From positions 7,698,243 through 7,762,242 of the forward strand of contig CP093829.1 in the NCBI GenBank assembly GCA_033063855.1: a DNA stretch of 64,000 nucleotides, read 5' to 3'. The position numbers and the translations under genes were made by a program. The notes under the pieces were generated by a model. That model made no database searches. It saw nothing but the letters and a program-made list of their open reading frames with translations, and was not told the origin of the DNA. This document shows, in pieces, positions 1-14,166 of this stretch (the first letter of the stretch is position 1; each line of letters starts with the position of its first letter). Source of the stretch: Smittia aterrima. Lineage: Eukaryota; Arthropoda; Insecta; Diptera; Chironomidae.

Positions 1-3000
1 TTTTTTCCTTCTTCAGATTGTTTCTTTTATTTATCCGAAAGCATTCTGCTATCGTTAAACTTTTATGCATTCAGCTCCTGGAATATCATCACTTACAGCT
101 CTCACACTCTCGTGCTCATTATTATGGGATTTAAAATATAAAATTCAAAGCTTTTACAGTAATTAACATGAGATGGGTTGAACGTTGAACACAATGTACA
201 TCATTTAAAGAGTCAAACAAGTTGAGTCAGTAAGTACTCGACAAACAAATGCAACCACGGTTCGTGACGCCTACGAGGAAGTTTTTTATGCGACACGCTC
301 ATTTAATGTTACATCAAAAGCTCATTACAAAATTGACAATCATCATACGTTTGTCCGACATTGAACAACAACGCGCTTCTATAAAAGTTGGTGAGAACTA
401 GTTCACAATGATGCAGCAGTTCCCGTCAGAAATTGCATGAAATGTTATTAATTTCTAACGAAGACCACGTCAACCCATTTGGACTTTTCATTGTTCGGAA
501 TACAAAAGTTCACGCGAATAGTCGTTTAAACGGGTAGATCTGATATTGATTCGATGATTAAGTTATGTTTCCAACTAGCGCGCGTTCATTCTTTATTCAG
601 GATGGGAACTCTGACATTCGTCATATTTGAATTGTGTCAAAGTAGAAGAGAGAACTGTTTAGAGAATTTACATTGTTCGTGTCTGGCGAGGATTCGAGAG
701 CGTGAAAATTGAAATTGAAATTTTGAATAATTCAATTTGACGTCTTCAGAGGAAATCCTTAGACTAATTGATAATTAATGAACCGCTACGCCGAAGGTTT
801 CAAGGAGTTTTAAATTAATCGCTGCAGTGAGAAAGTTTCAATGTCGGAAACTGGGAGGAGACTCCTCGAGAAACCAGCATAAAACTATCAGCATGAACAT
901 TAAAGCGGTAACCACTAGAAAACTTTTCCCTCTCGTGACATGAAAGTTTGGAAAATTTGAAGAAATACTTTTACAACTTTAGCTAAATATTTGCTTAGAG
1001 AGAATGAGATGAGAGTCTTGCTAGGTCATTGTGGTTTTAAGTTGAGACGTGATAGTTTAACTCGCTGACAAGCTTGTTGAACAAATAAACATAAATCGTT
1101 CTCACAAAAGGTTTTCGATTACACAAAACTCCAAATAAGCGAAACGGAGATTCTAAGGTTTGAATCCTAAAACAATTCCTAACCACAACAGATTCACCTT
1201 GGAACTTGACAAGGGTTTGCTCATGATCTTCTTGCACGAGCCAAGTAATCAAAGATCTAGTGCTGTTCGTTTTAAGAAGTGTGACGGAAACTAAGTGCAA
1301 ATTTGCGACACACTTTACAACACTTTCACAAATTTATTTTCCCATCTAAAGGCCTTTACCTTCAACAATTACGGTATGACCGTCTTCAGACATTTCAAAA
1401 TAAAATTTCTTTCAAAAATCAAAGAAATTTATTTATTCAAAGAAATATTTGCATTTTTAAAATGCGAATCACTGAATTAATCACTCACGAGGTCACTTCG
1501 TTTGCTATTTTCGAGGAAAACTTATGAATCATGTGCTTCGTTATCGAGTAAAAGTTCACAATGAATGAAAGAATACTTGGAATATGTGTTAGGAAAATAA
1601 TTTACTTGTACAAAAAAATTCAGTAGCAACAACACAGCGCTGCCGACGATATTTTCTCTCTTCGCGCTCTCCCACATTCTGTAGTTTTCATAGAGAGCTT
1701 TTTCCGAGGGAAAGCGAAGCCGAGAGAAAAGTCGTAACATTTGACTTGTCGCATAATGAAAACTCTTCAAACTTAATTGGTTCGGGCAGCGTAAAGAGTT
1801 GTCCAGGAAAAATCGATTGAACGATTTGTAATTAATTCGATGATACAAAAAAAGACTTGTCGTCGTTACTACGAAAAATAAAAAAGGATTCTGATCTAAT
1901 TCCAGTGTTGATATCATAAAATGCTTAACGATAAACAGAAACCTAATTATTATCCATTTTCTTCGTGGGAGTTTCCTCCTCTCATCCAAATAATGTAATC
2001 GAGCAAGTTCCTTTGACAATTTACTCGTTCTCTTCCTCTTCAACAAATCTGTGTTTATTTAAATAAATAAAGTTTAAACCTCCACTTTATTTTAATGATG
2101 ATGATGAACTCATCATTTTGTTGAGAAATGAGGTTATCGGAGGTGGAAGAAGGAAATTTCCTTTGAATTCTCTTTTGCGGTTGGAGTGGGAAGCCAACAA
2201 TTGTTCAACGCACGACCACAAACATGAAAACGTCTATAATTTGTTGATTCATAACAATAAATCATTTAGTTTTCTGTTCTTTTTTTTGACGAACGGCTCG
2301 AATAAATCAATTGTGGCAGCGCCGTCACCAGGGGGAGAAATATTCGAATGTTCGCGCTCCTCATTCTTATCGGTTTTGTGGAAGATTGAGATGCCTTTGA
2401 ATGCTTGATGACGCTTCAATGGTTTCAAGACGATATTGCCAATTTGATGAGAGAGAGAACGTTTATAAATAACGAAAGGCAGTTGAGGAGTCCTTGACTT
2501 TCTTAGAGTGCTTCTTCGTAAGAGAAATAAAAACGATCCTAGCGCATCTAAGCCAAGAAATTTGTCTGGCGCCATGAATATTCGTTCTTCAAGAAGTTCT
2601 TGCATTTTTTAAGAAATGCATGGCGAATAATTGAACTCACCATTACTGCAAATTGAGATTGTCGATGAGGTCGCTCGATTATTTCTGCGATGAGAATCTT
2701 CAACTCTTGTCATCTTGCTTGTGTGGTGATTTTAAACAACTTGTGCCATTCGCTTTGGAATTAAATTAAATTAAATCACTAGGAACGTCCCGTCACCACG
2801 AATTTCCACTGTAAACTGCTCCTCTTTGACTTTCCTAGCGACGATGCCAGTGAAATCGAAAACAAACCGAGTGAAACATTAAAACTTATCTTGTTGTCTT
2901 GGGGCTTTGTTCACAAGTTTGAGCTTTCGGGGAGAGTCAAGAGAAATGATTGATTGTTGATTCTAAGTCAACTCAAGGAAATGAAATTAAATTCATTCAT

Positions 3001-5018
3001 GTCTCGGATCTCTTTCAAGCTTGACGAAGTTTAAACAAGAAGTCGACGTTCTTTCAGCGCTTCCACACAAATTCCTAAAGTCAACAAACTCTTGTCTCCT
3101 TTTACATCACTTTCCGACGCTTTCTTTTAATTGCTTGTACACATGAATTTAATGAGGAATGAGAATAATAATGCGACACTTTGTGTGACAAGCCATGCGA
3201 GCAGCAACGATATCGTTCAAAGCCACAGGCAGTTCTCTTCCTTTTCTATATAATTACAATCAAATCTTCTGACGTAGTCAACTGTGACGAGAGCTTTTTC
3301 CCTTTTCTGTCGTATTTCGCAAAATGGTGTCTAACACTAAAGCCTCAAAAGAATCTTCTCAGCGTGATTTACTCCTTGAATGACATTCACGCACATTCTT
3401 TCTTGACTGACACACGAAAGTTCATTTTGATTCTTTTTAAAGTGACGCTAGAAGTTCTTGAGTTGATGGGCGGACGAAGTTTCATAAAAATGCCAACTTG
3501 AACTTTTTAAAATCGTCTCTTCACCTTTCAACTCTTGGCCAACATCCAAAAGACATAAATTTCTTTTTGTCATAAAGTTTCTTAATGATTTTTTTTCCTT
3601 CTGTGCATTTCACATGTGAAAAAACATTGAAAAGCTTCAAATACTCCAGAGAAGCTTTAATTTTCCTTATTCATCCTTAGTCGTTAGGGATGAATTGTCA
3701 TTGAGAGAGTGAGCAAGAGAGAGAGAGAGAGAATTTTATTCACTCTAAGCTCCCTCAAATCCCTTCACCCTTTTAAGCATCATTGAGGCGTCTGTCGCTT
3801 CAGCATTTCTTTTCTCATTGAGTAAACATTGTTTACGACTGGTCGAACGGCTTAATCTTGTACTGAGACTGCGATATTATCTGTGACATGATTTGTTTTC
3901 AAAGCATCTGCGATACAAAAGCATAAAACGTTTTGCTGCAATAGTTGTCAAATGGAAAATTCTCATTCCATTGCGGAATGAAAGAAAGCTCTTAAAATGA
4001 GCTTTAACTGTTAAGCTGCTGGCTCAGATTGCGATATAACGCGTCAAGCACAAGAAACGAAGAAAAAGGAACGAGCAGATTTATTTATTCATTAATCCTG
4101 ACAGTTACACAAAACTTTATAGTGCTCGAAATCTCAACACCCATGGAATACGAATAACATAACAGCAGCTTCTGAAAGCGATACGAATGGGGTCGACGCA
4201 TATTACACATTCAAAGGAAGTTTCATTGTTTCGCCTCGTTCGTTCATCTCGTTTGCAAAGTTTTGTTGGAACGCCACGTTCTCAAAGATTGTGTCGAGTG
4301 TGACAACTTACAATCGCCAGAAATTTCTTCTTTCCAATCTCAAAATTTAATCTTGCTGAAGCAGCACAAGAGAGAGAGCGAAGAATGTTTAATCTTGCAG
4401 GACAATTTCAAAATTGATAACAAAAGTGCCCGAGAATAATAATCAGAGAAGAAATTCTTCTTCTCTGAGAAGAATAAAATATCATTCCAGTCGAAAATTT
4501 TCCTTCTTACCCAAGCACCGAACAATGTTGCAACGGCAAAACGTTCAGAGAATAAAGAGAATAAACGCAAGCGCGTTATCAGCAACAAAAACTCTGCGGA
4601 CAGAAAAAGAGACAAAACTCAGATTCCCAAACCATTGCTCAGACGGCAGCATAATAAAATTGAAGTAATTTTTGTTCGTTCGTGAGTGAAAAAAGAATAA
4701 AAAATATTTAAAATGCTTTTACAATAGTTTTTTTCTGCTTCAAGTGCGTGCCATTCATTCCATGTCGAGAATATAAAGTGATCCTTTATCGTATGTCGCT
4801 ACACAAAATACTTTTTGTGACTCGAATCGAAAGCTTTTCAACTCAGAACAAAAGCTTCGACGGTTGTATAATGGTCTCGAACGAATATATTTCCTCATGA
4901 AAAACTATAAAGTTTAATAAACTGGCAGCCGAGAGAAGGAAAGATTAAAAGTGCACCGAGAGGAGGAAAGATCGTTGAACTTGTCGGATACGAAAATTTG
5001 TGAAAATTTTGAACTGAA
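1..5018. other. gene-free flank upstream of the stomatin gene
   Basis: No reading frame here gives a recognisable protein, and no chain of phase-compatible exons was seen. The longest open frame (1522-2046, minus) is lysine/arginine/phenylalanine-rich with no family signature and is treated as chance. A GA dinucleotide run lies near 3716-3732. The last few hundred bases probably hold the promoter and 5' UTR of the distal stomatin start at 5019, but no core promoter motif stood out. Confidence 0.5.
3716..3732. repeat. GA microsatellite
   Basis: A short run of GA dinucleotides inside a longer purine-rich stretch. It could be a GAGA-factor site, but nothing around it shows that. Confidence 0.7.
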
Positions 5019-8000
5019 ATGGCGTCAAGATATCAAGAGCAATCCTTGCCGATAAAGTTAATGACAATTTCGAATGCTGAAGATGTTCGTCGAAACTCTA
5101 ACCGTCATCCACCCGTCTCAGCTACTCATAGCAATCCTCATTCGATGTACGGCGGAAGTAACGGTGAGTCGTCTAGTCAAGAAAGTGGGTAACGATTAAC
5201 ATTAAAAAAATGAGATGGGGAAAAAATCTGGCTTGCTTCTCTATTTAAAAATAATTTTCTTCTTTTCGGGGAAATTTCGATATTTTATTGATACTTCTTA
5301 TGCTGGCGCCACTCGAGAACTGCCGCTTCAAATGGGAAAATTTTGTTTTAATTTATGTCATGCTGGTTTGAGTTAGATCTTCAGCATAATTTATTATTTC
5401 ATTCCACTCGAATTAAACTGCCACTGGATTTATAAACTCAGCCTCATTACTTTATTGCTTCTTAAGTCGTCATTAGTCGTATATTTTAAATTCTGCTGTC
5501 CTTGCTTTATATTTTTATTATTTGTCGTCTGTTTCTTTTTTATTTGTTGAAAAACGAGCTGAAAATCGATACGAGCCATTAAGAGTCGAGGCAGAACAAC
5601 AAAAACTGGGAGTCGATTATTTGTATGCCATTATTTACGCTTATTAGAGCAGACGAGGGCAGTAAAATTATGATTGAGCGCTAATGTGAGATGATAGCTT
5701 GGCCCCATTTGCCAAAAATATTTTCTCATCTGCAACATGTAAAAAGCATAAAAGAGAAGCTTTTCTCTAGCTAACAATAACGCAATGAATAATCTATTCG
5801 ATACATCAAGCACACGCAGCGATATTTCAAGGTGTGCAAAGTCATTAATTTAATGTGTTTCGCTTTTATTTTATTTTTCTCTTTATTTTCCATAATTTTC
5901 TCTGAAAATGAATTTAAAGGAAACATAAAGGATGACGAAAGCGAAGCGTTCGTAAGATGAAGGAAAAAGTAGACAAAAAGGAGCTTTTCAGATAACAGAA
6001 CAATTGCGAATTCAACGTGTAACGTTTGAGAATATTCTTCTTGGGTTTCATTGTTTGTTTGCTGAGCGTGTCAACTTACACAATTTCAGTCATTTCAACG
6101 GGAAATTAATCGTGTTTCAAGTTGCGTGCTTAAAACTATGGAGCACCTGTTGAAAGAGTTTCTTTCTTTTCCGCTTTTCCTTAATTGACCTTTTCGTCTC
6201 GTCATCGCCATCTTCGCTTCCTTTTCTAAGCTGATCAAGTTTCCTTCCAAAGGATTGATTAAACTTTCCTGATTAAATAAATAAATTCCAAAGCCAAATG
6301 AATATTCATCGAAATGTTAGGAAACTTAAACTTTTTTCAACGCAAATTGAACGAGAGAGAGTCGAGAAAGTTTTTTAAGCTTCACAGCATCAATTTAGAT
6401 TTTTCATAAGCTCGACTCCTGTGGCCTTCCAAAGGCTTTTTCTTTCATTTAGGTGAATAATAAGCTGAGGGAAAAAATAAAGTCCCTAATTTCCCAAACA
6501 ATTTTCCACTTTGTTCATTCAAGAATTAATGTCTCTCATTTGAGTGAGCTTCAATGTTTCTCTCATTCACGTTCACCCCCTCGCTCACTCGTATCTCATT
6601 CCTCTCTCTCATTTCACATTCGGAAAACTCGTCGGAAAATTCATCCACAAGATCAGGAGCGAGAGACGAAGAGAGAGAGAGAGTGCGGGAGTGAGAGAAC
6701 TTTACATGGAGCTCAAAAAAGACGTCAATTCTTTTTTTCTTCACATTTTCATTCTGCAATGAAAAACGAAAAGTTTCCCTTCGACTTGGTACATTTTTTT
6801 CCGTCAAGCACATACGCAGTCGTTTTTTCAAACTCAACGGTATCGGTTCGGAATCCAAAAAAGCTCTAAAGTCAATCAAAAAAAAAAGAAAGAAAAGTCA
6901 AACCAGAAGTCAAGAGAACTTCACATAAAAAAGTTTTAAAAAAGTGAGAAGAAAGCTTCGGAAATAAATTTCTTTTACGTTTCCTAAAATTGATTGCCAT
7001 TCACTTACAACGAAGTCACTTTCTTTCGATCATCTGCATTAGTCAACGCCATTCATCATTTATTGCTATCGCGCAATTAAATTCGGATAAACGAGCGGTC
7101 ACTGAAATTGATGACAATTTCCCGGAATTAAGAGAAAATGATTGGGCCAGAAGGTAAAATACTCAAGAGCGAGAAAGCTAAATTGATCTAAGCACAAAAC
7201 GACACGAAGTGAAAAGCTTTAATAGGATAATGTGTGTGTCTCTTCTTCCTTCTTCTACGATGGATGAAGAGAAGAACAAACTTTGCTTGGCAAGAGATTA
7301 ATTTGCTCTCCTAATCAAGTGATTACAATTTGCTTTGCGGATATGTTTTTTGAAAATATTTTTTCTTCCTCGTCGAGTCTCGCGCTGCGAGGCAAATTAT
7401 CAGAATAAATTATGCAGCATAATTAATAAACTCGTAGAGAGGCGTTGGATCAGATACGATAATTTTTCGAAGGCAAAGGCAATAAGCATTTTACTCGATC
7501 AAACGAATCTCAAGTGGCAACGTTTGCGGAAATTATTTGAAGTTTCGTTTCTTTTTCCACTTTTAAAAAAACATTTCCCAATGAGAAAATGTGCTCGAGC
7601 TCGTTATCCAACGAAACGTTTCCAGAATCTCAACAATTTAATTTTGCTGTACTACGGCAGTGACAAATTTCGACGCTTCTCCAGATTCAATTCCCATCGG
7701 AAACGAAACAAGGATTCGAGAAATAAATTCTTCTTGCCCCGACACACGAAAATGGATTTCAAACAAGCTTTTATCTTCAGAGCTTATCAGAATATAAGTG
7801 GAAATTTATAGGCAAAAAGCGTTTTGTGTTTAAAAGTTTTTGTTTTAAAAATTTACTGCGGGCTTTATCCTTTTCAAATGATTTTCGTTGTTAGCCAATT
7901 CAGAGAGAAAGAGCAGAGACCCTTTTCCTCTAAATTCATTCCGCACCGATTGCGATCTAACTTTATCTATTATGATTTGAACTGAACGCAACAAATCTAA

Positions 8001-11000
8001 TTGACTTTTCCGGCAATCTCATTGTGAGATTGTTTCAAAATTTAACAAAGTTTATGGCACTGCATACGACTACCGCAGTATAAAGTGACGTCAGACGCTT
8101 CTTTTTTTTTGGGAAGACGACGACGAGATGAGTTTCTTACGGAAGCATAAAGAAGACGACGACTTCGTGGAAGAGAAAAAAAAATCCAAATCCCTTTCAT
8201 TTCGTCTGTGCACAATATTCATGATCATAAATTCATAATTCAACGAGTTGCAGTTATGGCCTGTGAAAGCATAAAAGATCGCACCAGCAGCGTCAGGCAG
8301 ATTGTAAGAAGCAGAGAGAAATTGTCACTGAATTGATATTCTCAGGAAGTGTCGTGATGGCTTAAAACGAGAATGGGCATTAAATTTTATTTTATTTCCT
8401 TTGTAATGCCACTCTAGGTTTAAGGCCTACCCAAGCCATAAATCAATGTGGTTACGCTAAAGTGCTCACACACAAAAATTTGTCATGAAAGCAAATGCTC
8501 GAAGATTTTTTTACGGCCGAGACCGCCTCCGGCTCATGTGACTGCCCCATTCCGATGTTTAAAGCTTTAATTGTCTGTTTGAGGAAAACTGAAAGTTGAA
8601 GATTGTGTTTTTTGTGATGTTTTAAGTTCTTGGGTTGCTCGGGCCAAAAGCCAAAGATAAATGACGGTGCAGACCAACTTAAGTGAGTGGTAAAAAAAAG
8701 CAATGAAACTAAGTAAAAAGTTTTAAAGAGAAACGTGCAGACGTTACATCATCCTCTGTCTCTCAATTGGGTCAGGACATCGCTCGTTCATGTTTATTTG
8801 ATAACACGACTCGTCCAAATCAATTTATCCTGAAGTAAACTGATTAAGGTTGTAATTAACTTGAAAACATGTTCGAAAACTCACAAAGCTAAAAACGAGG
8901 GAACAACTAAGGACGGCATGGGTCGTTTATCCAAATACTTGGAATGCTCGGATCGTTTCATTTTATTGCTAACAACTTAATGAAGCTTCAGTATTTGTAC
9001 ATGAGAAAATTAGAGGCCGCGCAACCTTTCTCTCTCGTTGTCGTCGGTTCATGAATCATCTTGTGCTCATCCTCCTCTCAAACGACAATTCTTGTCATTT
9101 TGCTCGTTTACGTAAATTTTAAATTAGTTTTCCTCCTTCTCTTCCTAGTACACTTAGAAATATTTTCCTAATTTTTTTTATTAAAGTCTTAACATAGTGA
9201 TTTGAGATTTTGCTAATAATCGTTCGGCTCATTTATCAATTTATTATTACGAGACATAAATCACAGCTCAGACTATAAGTAAGTTGAAGACAAATGACTT
9301 CGTTAATATATGAAATAAGCTTTTGTTTAATGAACAATGGAGTTGATAAGCAGAGAGAGACTTCATTTCAACATAAAAACTGCTTGATTTGCATTAATAG
9401 CGGCGACAAAAACTAAATTTGGGTCACCAAAAAGGCAAACGAGATGATTTATTTTTATTTATTGTGTTTCGTTTTTCTTTTTGCCTTTGGGGGGAGAACT
9501 CTTAGAAAAATCTTCTGTGGCTTCTTTTCTTCTCGGATTTGACGTTGACTTGTTTCTTATTAAGTGTTGTGTATCAGATTTTTTTGTTTTGTTTATCTAT
9601 GAAAGCCAGCAAACCTTAAAAAAATAAAATCTAAACAATGAAAAATCAATTGAGCTTTTCCCACTTGATGAGATAAAAAGAAAATATTTAAAAGACAAAA
9701 AAAGTTTCGTGGAAAGTAAAATCAGTTTCTAATTTGTCCTTGAGGATTCTCTCATTTCTCACAATCCATTCTCATTGAACGAAAAATCGCTTAGCAGACA
9801 GAAACATGAACAAAGCCAGTTTTCTCGTCTTCCAACAAGGTAATGTCAATCCCTCTCAAGATGCTCCTTCTCTTTCTTGTTTTTATCTTGAATCTTGGAC
9901 TGAAGTAAAAAAGCTTTTTTTCAAAACTTGGCAATTGCATTCCTTTTACTCTCAATTCACATTTCTCGTCAATAGTTGAATTATTTTAACATTTATTTAA
10001 TTGCTCGTAGCTCGTAGGATTTTTGCGATACTTATCAAATATTTATGGATTCATTTTATGCACAGTTTACTTTTCATTAAAACTTAATCTAGTTGAGTAT
10101 TTGCCTTGAAGCAATAAGTTTAAATCTCTGCACAATACGCTTCTGATCTTGCTGATGATGAAAATATGGCAAATTTCCTATTGTTCTTGATTTTCCATTG
10201 ACAGATATTTAAAGAGGGTTATGGAAAACATTGTAAGGATCAGAAAAAGGTTTCTTAATCCTTTTGCTGTCATCAACAGAATTAATTTCTTTTTGTATTC
10301 GCATTTCGATTAAAGTTTTTTTCTCCTTTTTTTGTCTGATTCACGAAAATCATTTTTACTTTAACATTTTCAAATGATTTTCATGAAGACTTTCAGTTTC
10401 TTTAAAGGGTTGTGTTTGCATGTTTAACAAGGAAATTGGCTGAAAATTGCTTGCCCGAAAGAGCAAACAATAACGAAACGCTGTAAATTTCCCCTAATTG
10501 GTATTGCTTCTAATTGATTAGGCTCGTCAAAATCTTCAATAATTTTTAACCAATCAAACTTCCATAGAACTGAACAATAATTGTTGCTAATTCTTCCAGC
10601 TGAAGACACAGACAACGCTGAAGCATCAACATGTGGAAAAATCTTGATTTTCCTCTCGTGGGTTCTAGTCTTTCTAACGATGCCAATCAGCTTGTTAGTT
10701 TGCTTCAAGGTGAGTGCTCCTTTTAATTAAATTCATAATTACTGTGATGTCTATAACAAAGCAAAACAATAATTATTTATGCATCGCATTTCGTTCCAAT
10801 CGTGTGTGTCTGTGTGAGCTTCCTTCCGCCTTCGAGCGATTTTTCTCATCTCAACGAAAAAATATTTCATTTCAAAGCGTTTGTTGTGATAGGAGAGAAA
10901 TGAATAAACATGTCAAGCGTCTGTCCATCAAAATGATAAAGCTCTTTGAACCATCGTCGAGGTAGATTCTTCTTCGTCGAGTGCGGAAGGTCTCAATTTA

Positions 11001-14000
11001 TATTTGAGATAGTTCTCAAAGTTTCTTTCGCTTCAATAAGAAATTTAAATTTACGAGGCTCCATAATTTTCCATTCAAGACTACTTTGACGTTTCGGAGC
11101 ATATTTGCAAGGAAATTTATGAATCAGAAGAGTTTTGACGATTTTTTGTCCTTTATGTGAGAAAATTATTCAAAGGCTCCGATAAAAATGATATTATGCT
11201 GATGACACTGGAAATTTATCTCTAACACGACCATTTTATTCATGGGGAAGCTTTATCTAGTCTTCGATCAGAAACTTTTCGTCGGTTAAAGAAGAAGAGT
11301 CGGGCTCGAAAGTGTTCTGGAAGTGTCGTTTTATTATCAAATTGATACTTCTTTCGATACTCATAAATTATGTTATTGTTTACTAGGGCGTAGTGAGATG
11401 GGAAGGAAAACAGACGAAGACGACGATGAGATGATGAAATGAAAATATTTGCAGAAGGCGACGGAAGCACATTAAAACTTTTTCTCTGAAACGAAATTGA
11501 GGGAAAACCACAAAAGTTTTTCGTAAAACTTTTCGGCTTAATATTTCATGGCTCGATCATTCGAAGATTTCGAGAAGCTTTAAGCTCTCCCCACTCTCTC
11601 TTGGTAAATAATTAATTTCCACTATCTCACATCTTCAGGTTGTTCAAGAATATGAGCGCGCTGTGATTTTTCGCCTGGGAAGATTGATGCAGGGCGGTGC
11701 CAAAGGACCAGGTAAGACTTCACTTCATACACGAGAAGTAGAAAGAGCGAGATTACAAACTCACTCGTGAAGCTAAATAATAATTCATTAGAAGAGCTTT
11801 CAAGCCACTACACGAAGCAAAAGGAAATCTCAACAAAAAGTTTCTCTTTCTAGGAATATTTTTCATTCTGCCTTGTATTGACGCATATGCTCGTGTCGAT
11901 TTACGAACTAGAACCTATGACGTACCACCACAAGAATTAAGTATCCTCCACAGAGTTTTAGTACATTCACTTTGATATTTAGCTGCACAAACGAAAGAGA
12001 ATTATAAAAAAACTAATGAAATTGTGGAAGCCAAAAAACCGACAATGAAACTCGAGCGTTTCCTGAAACGATGCCATAACTTTACAAGCATCCAAAGTTT
12101 ATCGGTTTCTGCTAATTATTCTATTTAATTAATTAATTTTGTGATCCCTTTTTATATGAGAGAGGAAAAAAAACTATTACTCTTGCTAATTACTTTTTAA
12201 TAGCGCTAATTAAAAGAAATCTGTTTCTTTCTTAAGTAGAATTTAATGCTTACGACTTTACGTCTCCTTGAACCGAACACTGATTAATATTTATTTTATT
12301 ATTTTTGAGTTCGAGACAAAGCACTTTTCAGTTTTCGATTATTAACAACAAATTAAAAAAAACATTCTTTTAACCCCTTGTGAAATTTTAAGGAAGTTTA
12401 CATCAAACTCGACTAAAATTTCCGCTCTAATTAATCTCAATGGTCTATTCGCATCCCTCCAGGTTCTGACTAAAGACAGCGTAACAGTATCGGTAGATGC
12501 CGTTGTTTACTATCGTGTTAATAATGCCACAATTTCTATCGCGAATGTTGAAAATGCCCATCATTCGACACGGCTTCTGGCGCAAACCACTCTCCGTAAC
12601 ACGATGGGCACACGGCATTTGCATGAGATTCTCAGCGAACGAATGACAATCTCTGGAAGTATGCAGGTGAGTGGACCATTGCGAGTTAATTACGGCGATT
12701 ATGGAGTTCAGATATAATCAGGGGACGTCTCTACATTCTAAGTGACGTAGTTGTCGGAAGATGGTGCATTGGAGATAACGAACGCTTCCAGTTAGATGAA
12801 GCGCAAATGTGTCGCAACATTCTCATCTCCAGCTTTCACCTTCCACCCTACATCACTGACACAGAAAACACACTTCTCCTTCCTTTCCAAAAGAATGGTT
12901 TTTATTCAAATGAATTATTATTTTCCTGACTCGGTTTACACAACAGACATAAAAAATGAAACGAGAGAAATATTTTAAATTTCTGTTTTTAACGAACCAA
13001 AACGATGCGACATCCATTAATTGGATCCAGCGATCGAACATTAATTAGGTTCATGTGTACACTTCCCTGCAACTACCCCCAACTTCGTTTAAGTAATTAA
13101 AGGAGAGTCCCAAAATTAAAATTTTCAAAAAGTCCAAAACCGAAAAATTATTCCACATCGCATCTACGAGCGTGATCCAGTTCATCATCCATCAACATCC
13201 TGCGTGGGAAAATGGGAATTTCATCCGAATTCCATCTTTGCAAATCCCGCTCGTTTGTTCGCCTTGAGTAACGCAATTAAACTTTTATTTCTCTTTCCCC
13301 TTCGAACCAAAAAAAAAATTTAATTCCTCGTCGACGATTAAAGCTTTCGCTTGATGAAGCAACGGACGCTTGGGGAATCAAAGTGGAGCGCGTGGAAATG
13401 TAAGTTCCCACAAAAATTTATGGTAATTTGTAAATGTCGCGAGAAGAATTGATGAAGGTTGTCGCAATGACAGTTTTTGCGTTGTTATAAGAAGATTAAA
13501 GAGAATTTCTTTGAAACGCTGCAACGACGAGAAATGAATTAATTATCAAGTTTTGCCTCACCTCAAACTCCGAATATCAGAACATAAAAAACTTTTTGAT
13601 GTTCTCATTGCGAAACTTTGTTATAAATACTGATCAACAAATTATGTTTCTCATTTGGCCTTAAATGAAATTAATGTTCCTTCCAAAACACAGCAAAGAC
13701 GTTCGTTTGCCCGTCCAACTTCAAAGGGCCATGGCGGCCGAGGCAAGTTTGAACTCAAATGCTTAAAAATCAATAGAGCACTTCGACAAATATTATTTTT
13801 TACAGGCTGAAGCATCCCGTGAAGCCAGGGCCAAAGTTATCGCTGCAGAGTAATTATTGAAATAAAGAATCCAACTTCGAGAAGAGGGAAAAATATATTT
13901 TTTTCCATCTTTAGGGGAGAACAGAAAGCATCACGGGCTCTGAGGGAGGCATCGGAGATTATTGGTGATTCGCCAGCTGCTCTTCAACTCAGATATCTTC

Positions 14001-14166
14001 AGGTGAACGTTATGGTTATTGTCATATTTCTTTCATTTCATCGTCGAAAAAAACTTTCTCAATTTAGACTCTGAACACAATCTCATCGGAGAAGAACTCA
14101 ACAATCGTGTTCCCTCTGCCAATCGATCTGCTCACTTTTTTTATGAAAAAGGCGGACCCCCAATAG
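5019..14166 (+). CDS. stomatin / band-7 (SPFH) membrane protein, mec-2-like
   Basis: Stomatins sit as a hairpin in the inner leaflet, oligomerise and modulate ion channels. Coding exons: 5019-5163 or 9806-9839 (alternative starts), then 10600-10709, 11639-11711, 11854 to about 11936, 12463-12666, 13344-13399, 13694-13742, 13806-13849, 13915-14002 and 14068-14166. Exon 10600-10709 encodes the hydrophobic hairpin (ILIFLSWVLVFLTMPISLLV), followed by VVQEYERAVIFRLGRL and the SPFH core, with conserved VPPQE, VLTKDSVTVSVDAVVYYRV and LLAQTTLRNTMGTRHLHEIL. The alanine/glutamate-rich helix (AMAAEAEASREARAKVIAAE) and the tail ending at TAG complete the family layout. The long form is about 316 residues. 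Phases agree at every junction except 11936/12463, where no GT lies in the expected place. One intron (13743-13805) starts with GC. Which Drosophila stomatin paralogue is the orthologue cannot be settled here. Confidence 0.92.
5164..10599 (+). other. first intron of the stomatin gene, with purine/pyrimidine tracts
   Basis: About 5.4 kb of intron, holding the proximal first exon at 9806. Near 6600-6690 a CT-rich run is followed by a GA-rich run, which could pair as an imperfect inverted repeat. The open frames at 6453-6879 and 7335-7811 resemble no protein family and are read as chance. Confidence 0.5.
9806..9839 (+). CDS. alternative first coding exon of the stomatin gene
   Basis: ATG followed by 33 bases encodes MNKASFLVFQQ and ends at a GTAATG donor in phase 1. 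This is the same phase as the distal first exon at 5019-5163, so both splice in frame to 10600 and complete the same alanine codon. The proximal start replaces a 48-residue polar N-terminus with 11 residues, which suggests two promoters. No transcript evidence is available. Confidence 0.6.
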